6,142 bases of DNA. Origin: an uncultured beta proteobacterium. Lineage in GTDB: Bacteria; Pseudomonadota; Gammaproteobacteria; Burkholderiales; Rhodocyclaceae. A model generated the notes under the pieces. That model ran no database searches, was not told where the DNA came from, and worked only from the letters and a program-made list of their open reading frames with translations. Position numbers and translations under genes: made by a program. This document shows, in pieces, positions 1 through 5,569 of this stretch (within the stretch, counting starts at the first letter, position 1; every line of letters starts with the position of its first letter). The stretch lies in the NCBI GenBank assembly GCA_903916205.1, contig CAIWVX010000032.1:1-6142 (forward strand), written 5' to 3'.

Positions 1-344
1 ACGTCGGCAAACGCGATGACGTTCGCCGCCCGGCCTTTGAGAATGACCGATTCCAGGCAGTGGTCGTGATCAAGATGCATGTGCATCGCTGAAACGGTGA
101 GATCGTGGTGCTCGTGCTGGAGAGCGGTCAGTCGTTCGGACAATTCGCGTTGATGATGATTAAAAACGTAGGAGAGGTTGGCAACGCAGTAGCCTTTGGG
201 AAATTGGCGTTGCTCGTCGCTTTCAATGGCCCCGCGAATTAAGTCGCGCACGGCTTCGGAACGGTTCCGGTAGGCGCGAGCGGCAATCAGTTCGTCAAAC
301 TGCTGAGCCAGCGAATCATCGAGTGAAATTGTAAAGCGTTCCAT
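1..344 (-). CDS. nikR: Nickel-responsive transcriptional repressor NikR (3'-truncated by window edge)
   Basis: This is a cytoplasmic ribbon-helix-helix regulator that binds Ni(II) and then represses nickel-uptake genes. I translated it by hand from the ATG at 344; 114 codons are visible and the C-terminus runs off the left edge (the family is about 130-150 residues). Residues 1-42 (MERFTISLDDSLAQQFDEL...) form the DNA-binding ribbon-helix-helix, including the typical YRNRSEAVRDLIR helix. From about residue 52 follows the ACT-like metal-binding domain. The four high-affinity nickel ligands of E. coli NikR (H76, H87, H89, C95) align with H77, H88, H90 and C96 here, in the segment HEHHDLTVSAMHMHLDHDHC, so the protein should sense nickel. 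The ribosome site is weak (a GGA a few bases before the ATG). No nik transport gene is in the window, and no GTATGA-N16-TCATAC-type operator is visible upstream, so autoregulation is not supported. Identification is firm. Confidence 0.95.
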   Translation of the reverse strand, partial: MERFTISLDDSLAQQFDELIAARAYRNRSEAVRDLIRGAIESDEQRQFPKGYCVANLSYVFNHHQRELSERLTALQHEHHDLTVSAMHMHLDHDHCLESVILKGRAANVIAFAD

Positions 345-390
345 AGTTGTCCGTTCCGTTGAATGGGTCGATGAGCCATTAGTGTAGCGG

Positions 391-402
391 GTGCTTTCGA
401 CG
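391..402. repeat. Left copy of a 12-bp direct repeat
   Basis: GTGCTTTCGACG occurs here and again, identically and in the same orientation, at 571-582. The two copies bracket a large imperfect palindrome. They could be the target duplication of an inserted element or the footprint of a local duplication. The repeat is exact but the bases on either side differ between copies. Confidence 0.7.
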
Positions 403-403
403 C

Positions 404-573
404 CACGGTAAATTTGTTCTAACCACCGGCCGTCATTCCCGCGTAGGTGGGAATCCAGATTTGTCAATCTGATCAAGAGGCTAAAAAGACGGGCTGAATA
501 AACGAACTGGATTCCGTGCCAAGCCCGGAATGACGGCAAATCAAAGGGTTAGCGGTAGAACAAATTTGCCGTG
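404..573. repeat. Nested imperfect palindrome, possible MITE-like element
   Basis: The outer arms are 404-421 and 556-573, which are reverse complements over 18 bases with one mismatch (T409 against G568). Inside lie further matched arms: 429-439 with 527-537 (11 of 11) and 450-458 with 507-515 (9 of 9). Folded back on itself the right half follows the left half in order, with small indels, around an unpaired centre of about 48 bases (459-506). No reading frame of note lies within it. The layout resembles a short non-autonomous inverted-repeat element, or a pair of dispersed repeats inserted head to head. No transposase is present, so mobility is an inference. Confidence 0.65.
429..537. repeat. 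Dispersed repeat pair of the CCGTCATTCCCGCG type (dRS3-like)
   Basis: The left end reads GCCGTCATTCC and the right end GGAATGACGGC, a perfect 11-bp terminal inverted repeat. The left half contains ATTCCC, eight bases, then GGGAAT (435-454). This matches the published 20-bp dRS3 consensus of Neisseria, although similar GTCATTCCCGC...GGGAATCCAG repeats occur scattered through many other proteobacterial genomes. The right half holds a degenerate counterpart (ATTCC at 511-515, GGAAT at 527-531). Each half can form its own small hairpin and the two halves can pair with each other. The element sits between two genes, as such repeats usually do. Confidence 0.75.
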
Positions 574-582
574 CTTTCGACG
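571..582. repeat. Right copy of a 12-bp direct repeat
   Basis: GTGCTTTCGACG is identical to 391-402. Its first three bases (GTG, 571-573) are also the last three of the right outer palindrome arm, so element and duplication boundaries overlap by three bases. It lies 32 bases beyond the stop codon of rep. Confidence 0.7.
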
Positions 583-614
583 TGGGCGGGCTCGACGCTC
601 AAAAAGGCTTGGGG

Positions 615-2609
615 CTAACCGGGTTTGGTTGCCAGCATCGCTTTCATCGCCGCCAGTCGGTTGGAGCCACTGGCTTTGTCCGGTGGGGTATCGGTTTTTC
701 CGCCCGAGAAACGCAGGTCTTCCTTGCCCATTTCATTGATAAAGCGCGAGGCTTCGCAGGGAATCAACTCTTTGCCCTGCTTGCGTTTTTCGCAGTAACT
801 GATGTGCAGCGAGCGCTGCGCTCGGGTGATGCCGACGTACATCAGGCGGCGCTCTTCTTCGATTTTTTCGGGGGTTTGCGATTCGCGGTGGGGCAAAACG
901 CCTTCTTCAATACCGATCAGAAAAACGTGCTTAAACTCCAGCCCCTTGGCGGCATGCAAGGTCGACAATTGAACGGCATCGGGTGAGTTGCCGTCATCTT
1001 GTTTGTCCAGCAGGTTGATCAGCGCGATCATCTGGGTTAATTCGATCAGCGTTTTACCGTCCTCTTCGCCGCGTGTGCTCAGCCATTTCACCAGTTCTTG
1101 CACGTTGCCCCAGCGGGTTATAGCCGTCGGTTTATCGTTATCGTCGTAGAGAAAAGTTTCATAGCCGATGGCGCTCAATAGGTCGTTCATCACCTGTTCG
1201 ACGGGTTCTTTGGCCGCACGGTATTCAATGCGATTGATGAATTCGCAAAATTCGACCAGCGGGGCAAGCTGGCGAGCCTGAATGCGACGGGCAAACCCTT
1301 CTTCAAAAACGGCGGCAAAGAGCGACAGGTGGCGCTCGCCCGCATAGGTGCCGAGGGCTTCTAGCGTCGCGCCGCCGACGCCGCGTTTGGGCGTGGTGAC
1401 GGCGCGGATAAAGGCCGGATCGTCGTCGCTGTTGGCGAGTAGCCGCAGGTAGGCGGTGATGTCTTTGATTTCTGCTTTATCGAAAAAAGATTGCCCGCCC
1501 GATAAGGTGTAGGGAATGCGCTGGTCGCGGAGCAGTTTTTCCAGCGCCCGCGCCTGGAAGTTGCCGCGATAGAGAATGGCGTAATCGCGAAATGTGCTGC
1601 GGTGCTCGAATTTATGCGCCTGCAATTTCATGACGACGTTTTCGGCTTCCTTTTCATTATCTTTAGCGACGGTGACGGTAATCGGATCGCCGTGACCGAG
1701 CTCGGACCATAGCTTTTTATCGAACAATTTTTCGTTGTGCGAAATGAGCGCGTTAGCGGCTTTGAGGATGCGCACCGTCGAGCGGTAATTTTGTTCGAGC
1801 TTGATTAGCTTCAGGTTCGGGTAATCGCGTGGCAGGCCGCGCAAATTTTCGATGTCGGCCCCGCGCCAGCCGTAAATCGCTTGGTCGTCGTCGCCGACGG
1901 CGGTGAAGGCCGCGCGTGGCCCGGCCAGTTGTTTGAGCATTCGGTACTGGCAGGCGTTGGTATCTTGATACTCGTCGACCAACAGATAGCGCAGGCGATT
2001 CTGCCATTTTTCAAGCACCTGCGGATGGGCGTCGAATAATGCCACCGGCAAAGAAATTAGGTCGTCAAAATCGACCGCTTGATACGCCTTGAGCGTGGCC
2101 GAATAGCTGGCGTAAGCGAGTGCAGCCAGTTTTTCGGTTTCACTTTCGGCTTGGCTCAGTGCCGTGTCAGGGGAAATAAACGCATTTTTCCAGTTTGAGA
2201 TCACCGTCTGTAGGCGACGAATCGTCACTTTATCGACGCTGCCAGAAAGCTCGGCAACCAAGCCAAAACAATCGTTGGCGTCGAAGATCGAGAAGCGTGG
2301 TTTGTAGCCGAGTACCTTCGCTTCTTCGCGCAAGATGCGTACACCGAGCGAGTGGAAGGTCGAGATGGTCAGCCCCGTGGGCTTGTCCTTGAGCAGTTTG
2401 CCAACGCGCTCCTGCATTTCCTTCGCGGCTTTGTTGGTAAAAGTGATCGCCGCGATGTTGGCCGGGCTGATGCCGCATTCTTCAATCAAATAGGCAATTT
2501 TTTGCGTGATCACGCGCGTCTTGCCCGATCCGGCACCGGCAAGAACCAGCAAGGGGCCATCGAGATAACGAATGGCTTCGCGTTGAGGGGGATTGAGTAG
2601 GTCGGACAT
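615..2609 (-). CDS. rep: ATP-dependent DNA helicase Rep (UvrD/Rep family, superfamily 1A)
   Basis: This 3'-5' single-stranded DNA translocase and helicase clears nucleoprotein blocks and helps restart replication forks. The 664 residues fit the family (E. coli Rep is 673) and all SF1A motifs are visible: Q motif around Q9, Walker A AGAGSGKT (24-31), Ia ITFTNKAAKEM (55-65), Ib TISTFHSLG (81-89), Walker B LLVDEYQDTN (209-218; D212, E213), III VGDDDQAIYGWRGA (238-251), IV KLEQNYRS (270-277), V LSTLHAAKGLEF (548-559) and VI EERRLMYVGITRA (585-597). FDANDCFGL, the ISNWKNAF segment and the C-terminal RLAAMKAML tail resemble Rep more than UvrD or PcrA. The start gives the expected short N-terminus before the Q motif, but no Shine-Dalgarno sequence precedes it. 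It lies 83 bases downstream of ubiB and is probably read from the same transcript. Nothing looks broken. Confidence 0.96.
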   Translation of the reverse strand: MSDLLNPPQREAIRYLDGPLLVLAGAGSGKTRVITQKIAYLIEECGISPANIAAITFTNKAAKEMQERVGKLLKDKPTGLTISTFHSLGVRILREEAKVLGYKPRFSIFDANDCFGLVAELSGSVDKVTIRRLQTVISNWKNAFISPDTALSQAESETEKLAALAYASYSATLKAYQAVDFDDLISLPVALFDAHPQVLEKWQNRLRYLLVDEYQDTNACQYRMLKQLAGPRAAFTAVGDDDQAIYGWRGADIENLRGLPRDYPNLKLIKLEQNYRSTVRILKAANALISHNEKLFDKKLWSELGHGDPITVTVAKDNEKEAENVVMKLQAHKFEHRSTFRDYAILYRGNFQARALEKLLRDQRIPYTLSGGQSFFDKAEIKDITAYLRLLANSDDDPAFIRAVTTPKRGVGGATLEALGTYAGERHLSLFAAVFEEGFARRIQARQLAPLVEFCEFINRIEYRAAKEPVEQVMNDLLSAIGYETFLYDDNDKPTAITRWGNVQELVKWLSTRGEEDGKTLIELTQMIALINLLDKQDDGNSPDAVQLSTLHAAKGLEFKHVFLIGIEEGVLPHRESQTPEKIEEERRLMYVGITRAQRSLHISYCEKRKQGKELIPCEASRFINEMGKEDLRFSGGKTDTPPDKASGSNRLAAMKAMLATKPG

Positions 2610-2692
2610 AAATCAGGAAAAAGGCGTGCTCAACAACGATGGACAAGGCGGCGAAAAGCAAGGCCATAAGGCCCGTTCGTACGCGTTGAATG
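2610..2692. other. Short spacer between ubiB and rep
   Basis: These 83 bases hold no gene. A small hairpin (GGCC-ATAA-GGCC, 2662-2673) lies in the spacer, but its 4-bp stem and the absence of a clean T-run make it a poor terminator. A TTGACA-like hexamer (complement of 2691-2696) overlaps the ubiB stop codon, but no -10 box is found at a normal distance. The simplest reading is read-through from ubiB into rep. Confidence 0.45.
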
Positions 2693-4225
2693 TCAAAAGT
2701 AAAGGAAAGCCAGCCAAGCGGCCAGCAACGCGGCGATCAGCGCTAAGAGTCGATTTTGCTGGCGTTGGGAGGCGGCCAGTTGAATCAGGATGGGGGCCAG
2801 GTCGGTGGGTTTGTTTTGCGACAACGCGTGATGTACCAAGCGCGGTAGCTGAGGCAGGGTGCGCAGCCAGACGGGTGCCTCCTGCTTGATTGATTGCGCT
2901 AGTGCGCGCCAGCCGAGCTGTTCGCTCATCCAGCGTTCTAGGAATGGTTTGGCGGTCGTCCATAAATCCAAATTCGGATCAAGCTGACGTCCAAGGCCTT
3001 CAATGTTGAGCAAGGTTTTTTGCAGCATCACCAGTTGCGGCTGGATTTCAACATTGAATCGGCGCGAGGTTTGGAACAAGCGAAGCAATACCCGGCCAAA
3101 GGAGATTTCGTGCAACGGACGGTCGAAGATGGGTTCGCAGACGGCACGAATAGCGGCTTCAAAGTCGTCTACCCGAGTGTCTGGAGGCGCCCAGCCCGCC
3201 TCGATGTGCGTCATCGCCACGCGCTTGTAATCGCGTTTGAAAAAGGCCAGAAAGTTTTGCGCCAGATAATTTTTATCTTTATCGGTCAGGGTGCTCACAA
3301 TGCCAAAGTCGAGTGCAATGTACTTGCCGAGATGCAACTCGTCGGTGGCGACCAGAATGTTACCGGGGTGCATGTCGGCGTGAAAAAAACCATCGCGAAA
3401 AACCTGGGTAAAGAAAATTTCAACGCCCGCCCGTGACAGCGCCGAGAGGTCAATGCCTGCCGCGACAAGGGCTTCGTTCTGGCTAACCGGAATGCCGTGC
3501 ATACGCTCCATCACCATCACCGTGGTTGAGCAATGATCCCAATAAACTTCGGGAACCAAGAGCAATTTTGAATCAGCAAAATTCCGTCGCAACTGTGAGC
3601 AGTTGGCGGCTTCGCGCATCAAATCGAGTTCGTCATAGAGGTACTTAGCAAATTCGGCAACCACCTCTCGCGGCTTGAGGCGTTTGCCGTCAGACCAGAG
3701 CGTTTCAAGTAAACCGGCCAAAGCATTGAGCAGCGACAGATCGTTTTCGATAACGCTTAGCATGTTCGGGCGCAGAATCTTAACGGCGACTTCGTAACCG
3801 CCGTCTTCCGGGCGCAAGGTGGCGAAATGCACCTGGGCTACTGAAGCGCTGGCGACTGGTATGGCATCGAATTCGGCGAATACAGCACTGGCTGGCCGAC
3901 CGTAGGCCTTGGCGATTTCGGCCAGAGCAATCTCCGGCGAAAAGGGCGGGACGCGATCCTGCAATTTGGCCAGTTCATCGGCGATGTCAAGCGGCAGGAG
4001 GTCGCGGCGGGTCGAAAGCACTTGTCCGAATTTGACAAAAATCGGCCCAAGCGCTTCAAGCGCTAGACGCAGACGTACCGCACGCGGCGCACGAAGTCGC
4101 CGCCAAAAAAACACGCCGCGTGACAGCACGGCCAAGCGACAGTTGGGTTCGTGTTCAAAAATTATCTCGTCGATACCGAAACGACAGGCAACGCTGAGAA
4201 TTTTGGCAAGACGAAAAAAACGCAT
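2693..4225 (-). CDS. ubiB: UbiB, ABC1/COQ8-type atypical kinase-like protein of ubiquinone biosynthesis
   Basis: UbiB is an inner-membrane-associated member of the ABC1/ADCK/COQ8 family. It has ATPase activity in studied members and is needed for ubiquinone synthesis, although its exact role is unresolved. Counting from the ATG at 4225 (510 residues), the family signatures appear in order: KxGQ motif KFGQ (65-68) followed by LSTRRDLLP, alanine-rich loop ASASVAQVH (125-133) replacing the usual glycine-rich loop, nucleotide-binding lysine in VAVKILRP (K149), ExD motif DELDLMRE (around 198-205), catalytic loop HADMHPGN (282-289) and LDFG (305-308). The C-terminus ends in one hydrophobic segment of about 18 residues, where E. 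coli UbiB (546 aa) is thought to have two. Starts at 4237 (ATG) and 4291 (TTG) are also in frame. I prefer 4225 because [10 protein letters not shown] matches where the family begins, but no start has a clear ribosome site. rep follows downstream. Confidence 0.94.
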   Translation of the reverse strand: MRFFRLAKILSVACRFGIDEIIFEHEPNCRLAVLSRGVFFWRRLRAPRAVRLRLALEALGPIFVKFGQVLSTRRDLLPLDIADELAKLQDRVPPFSPEIALAEIAKAYGRPASAVFAEFDAIPVASASVAQVHFATLRPEDGGYEVAVKILRPNMLSVIENDLSLLNALAGLLETLWSDGKRLKPREVVAEFAKYLYDELDLMREAANCSQLRRNFADSKLLLVPEVYWDHCSTTVMVMERMHGIPVSQNEALVAAGIDLSALSRAGVEIFFTQVFRDGFFHADMHPGNILVATDELHLGKYIALDFGIVSTLTDKDKNYLAQNFLAFFKRDYKRVAMTHIEAGWAPPDTRVDDFEAAIRAVCEPIFDRPLHEISFGRVLLRLFQTSRRFNVEIQPQLVMLQKTLLNIEGLGRQLDPNLDLWTTAKPFLERWMSEQLGWRALAQSIKQEAPVWLRTLPQLPRLVHHALSQNKPTDLAPILIQLAASQRQQNRLLALIAALLAAWLAFLYF

Positions 4226-4357
4226 GGACGGACGCATAGAGGCTAGGGTGATTTTTGAAAGCGTGAGTTTATCGCGAATCGGTGACTTCAAAGCTGAAAT
4301 GCTGCGCGGCGCAAGCCGTGTTTCTTGAGCGTATGCCGAATCTATTGCTCTTTGTAG
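4226..4357. other. Leader region upstream of ubiB
   Basis: This stretch should carry the ubiB promoter on the minus strand, but no convincing -35/-10 pair stands out. The ubiB frame stays open to a TTG at 4291, encoding an 18-22 residue extension that does not look like the family and is probably untranslated. On the plus strand, a frame through about 4257-4325 reads [18 protein letters not shown] before a stop at 4326. This faintly resembles the start of a Phd/YefM-type antitoxin and lies roughly the right distance before the antitoxin remnant that follows. Confidence 0.4.
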
Positions 4358-4501
4358 GTTAGCTTCAGGCTGGTAGCCTATCTATTGCCTGCGGCGCATT
4401 ACGAGCGGTTGATGGCCTATCTGGAAGACTTGGAAGATGCGAAACTGCTTCAGGAACGTGTCAGTGGATCCTTCGCCGAGGTGACTCTGAATGAGCTATA
4501 A
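4358..4501 (+). pseudogene. Remnant of a Phd/YefM- or RelB-type antitoxin gene (C-terminal part)
   Basis: Read by hand, this frame opens just after a TAG at 4355 and runs to the TAA at 4499-4501. It ends [20 protein letters not shown] followed by EDAKLLQERV and then EVTLNEL. The pattern of a hydrophobic strand, then (H)YERL, then an acidic ED-LEDAK helix is typical of the dimerisation edge and toxin-binding tail of Phd/YefM-family antitoxins. The N-terminal DNA-binding half and a proper start are missing in frame. The only ATG is at 4412, leaving 29 residues. It overlaps the toxin start by 11 bases (ATGAGCTATAA), the usual antitoxin-toxin coupling, so the pair was once an operon. Base composition looks more AT-rich than the neighbouring genes. 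The family match is by pattern only. Confidence 0.65.
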
Positions 4502-4655
4502 GCTGTGTTTTCATGAGTTGGCACTGGCCGAGTGGAGCAAGCTTGATAACAGCATTCGCGAACCACTCAAAAAGAAACTCGCTGAACGGCTGGACAATCT
4601 AAGGTTCATGATTTTCTTTGGCGAGATTCGTATAAGGCTGCGCGAATTGCATTGA
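4491..4655 (+). pseudogene. Truncated RelE/ParE-type toxin gene
   Basis: The ATG at 4491 opens a 54-codon frame beginning MSYKLCFHELALAEWSKLD and continuing through LKKKLAERLDN. This matches the N-terminal half of RelE-family mRNA-interferase toxins (strand 1, then two helices rich in lysine). Full toxins are about 85-95 residues. From residue about 38 (near 4600) the sequence stops resembling the family and runs into DNA that is the antisense of the hydrolase remnant, ending at TGA 4653-4655. The beta-sheet half, which carries the basic and aromatic catalytic residues in RelE, is lost, so ribosome-dependent cleavage is not expected. The junction around 4595-4608 marks a deletion or recombination breakpoint. 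Confidence 0.72.
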
Positions 4656-4847
4656 CTACCGCATCAGGTTTCTCGATAGGGATTTCATGCCCGCTATTAA
4701 CCCAGATTTGTTGTGATCCTGGGTAAAGTCGTGCAATATCAACGCGTTTTTCGTTGGCAAGTCGTGCCGAATCGGATCTTTCTTTCATAGGTTCAGAGGC
4801 ACTGAGAACGAAAATTGGCTTTCCCTTTATTTCGTCTGCTGGCAGGT
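4606..4847 (-). pseudogene. 3' fragment of an alpha/beta hydrolase gene
   Basis: The minus-strand frame ending at TGA 4606-4608 encodes about 80 residues from NLPADEIKGKPIFVLSASEP to the C-terminus ALYESRQRKS. This is the last third of an alpha/beta-hydrolase fold: a strand of the P(I/L)xVLSA type, a helix region, then QQIWVNSGHEIPIEKPD followed by AVVNAI, where the histidine of SGH is the expected catalytic-triad histidine. The nucleophile elbow (GxSxG) and most of the fold are absent, so it cannot be an active enzyme alone. The frame remains open to an ATG at 4896, but those extra residues lie inside the cytochrome b gene and read like its shadow. The homologous part therefore probably begins at or just after the cytochrome stop (4848). 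The 3' end overlaps the truncated toxin on the opposite strand. Confidence 0.68.
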
Positions 4848-5540
4848 TCACCACGTTGCCGCTGGCGTGGTTACGGGCGGCGGGGCGGGAATCCATTGAC
4901 CCGATCCGGCATACACCACCGCCAGTGCAATAAGCACCGCCAGCACAAAAGCCAGTGCGCCACCCCCCGTGGTCGATTCGCCTTCGCCGGGCTTGATGTC
5001 TTTCCAGCCGGTAATCATCGGTTTGATCAGCGGGTCTTTTTTGACATAGGTGTAAAACAGGATGGCGGCTAAATGCAGGGCAATGAGCGTGAGTAGGAGG
5101 CCGAAGATGAATTCGTGCAGCTCGCCTAAATCATCGCTGAGCGCTTTGCTAATGAGGCCGGATAACGGGCCGTCAAAGGCGATGTCGTCGTTGCTCAGAA
5201 GGCCGGTCGTGATTTGCAGGGTAATGAGCGCCAGCAGACCGAATACCGAAAAAGCGCCCAGTGGATTATGTCCAACGCCTTGCCACTGCCCGTTCAGGTA
5301 GGCGCGAACGGACGTCGGGGTGGGGAAGAAATTAGCAAAACGCGAATGGCTTGAGCCGATTAGCCCCCAAGCTAGGCGAAAGGCGATCAGACCAAGCAGG
5401 CACAAGCCGATTCGGCCATGCCATTCAATCGCGCCACCGCCGATTTGTCCGGTGATAATGGCGGCGATCATCAGCATGATTAGCAACCCGTGAAACAGTC
5501 GGGTGGGTAGATCCCAGAGTTTGATGCGGTGAGTGCGCAT
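4848..5540 (-). CDS. Membrane di-heme cytochrome b (b561 / Ni-hydrogenase cytochrome b family)
   Basis: This 230-residue integral membrane protein probably passes electrons between quinol and a periplasmic or partner redox protein. The N-terminus KLWDLPTRLFHGLL is the hallmark of this family (usually VWDxxxRxFHW). Four histidines sit where the bis-histidine heme b ligands are expected: H17, H41 (EWHGRIG), H142 (ELHEF) and H156 (ALHLAAI). Hydrophobic segments lie near residues 17-33, 43-60, 98-115 and 143-165, with a further one at 195-212, followed by a proline-rich tail (IPAPPPVTTPAATW). The ATG at 5540 is preceded by a weak CGGA ribosome site. It starts 29 bases after secF ends, so it may be on the sec transcript. 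Its physiological partner is not visible: no cytochrome c, hydrogenase or sulfite/thiosulfate gene is present. The partner protein and substrate are therefore unassigned. Confidence 0.88.
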   Translation of the reverse strand: MRTHRIKLWDLPTRLFHGLLIMLMIAAIITGQIGGGAIEWHGRIGLCLLGLIAFRLAWGLIGSSHSRFANFFPTPTSVRAYLNGQWQGVGHNPLGAFSVFGLLALITLQITTGLLSNDDIAFDGPLSGLISKALSDDLGELHEFIFGLLLTLIALHLAAILFYTYVKKDPLIKPMITGWKDIKPGEGESTTGGGALAFVLAVLIALAVVYAGSGQWIPAPPPVTTPAATW

Positions 5541-5569
5541 AATTTTTCCGTAAAATTAAAAGCGTGTTT
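5541..5569. other. Spacer between secF and the cytochrome b gene
   Basis: This AT-rich 29-base gap holds only the weak ribosome site of the cytochrome gene. It has no hairpin to end the secF transcript and is too short for a confident promoter, which favours co-transcription. Confidence 0.45.

Larger units (their letters stand above)
345..614. other. Intergenic region between nikR and rep, 270 bases
   Basis: This stretch holds no convincing gene. Its main content is the repeat element described separately (391-582). It must also contain the nikR promoter, read on the minus strand. A possible -10 (TACACT, complement of 382-387) lies about 38 bases before the nikR start, but no good -35 accompanies it, so I do not call a promoter. 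The 3' end of rep lies on the right side. No hairpin followed by a T-run is present to terminate rep, although the hairpins of the repeat may serve in that role. Confidence 0.6.

Noticed and set aside
404..573. Integron attC site, suggested by the folded structure with CTAAC and GTTAG near the ends
   Set aside because: The outer boxes do not fit the RYYYAAC / GTTRRRY core sites (TTCTAAC and GTTAGCG). No cassette or integrase is nearby, and the terminal repeats match a dispersed proteobacterial repeat instead.
582..986. Plus-strand 134-codon open frame opposite the 3' end of rep
   Set aside because: It is antisense to a strongly conserved helicase coding region, has no recognisable domain, and is explained as a shadow frame.
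2662..2673. Rho-independent terminator after ubiB
   Set aside because: The GGCC-ATAA-GGCC stem is only 4 bp and is followed on the minus strand by a broken T-stretch, too weak to call.
2691..2696. TTGACA -35 box for an independent rep promoter
   Set aside because: No TATAAT-like hexamer lies at 16-18 bases. The nearest candidate needs a spacer of about 21.
2613..2963. Minus-strand 116-codon frame spanning the ubiB-rep spacer
   Set aside because: Most of it overlaps the ubiB C-terminal coding region in another frame, with no known domain and no ribosome site.
4226..4291. Longer UbiB starting at the TTG at 4291
   Set aside because: The extra 22 residues do not resemble UbiB N-termini and no ribosome site supports that start.
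3909..4328. Plus-strand 139-codon open frame opposite the start of ubiB
   Set aside because: Its arginine- and serine-rich composition is typical of an antisense shadow of a coding region. Only its last about 25 codons, outside ubiB, are considered, as a possible antitoxin relic.
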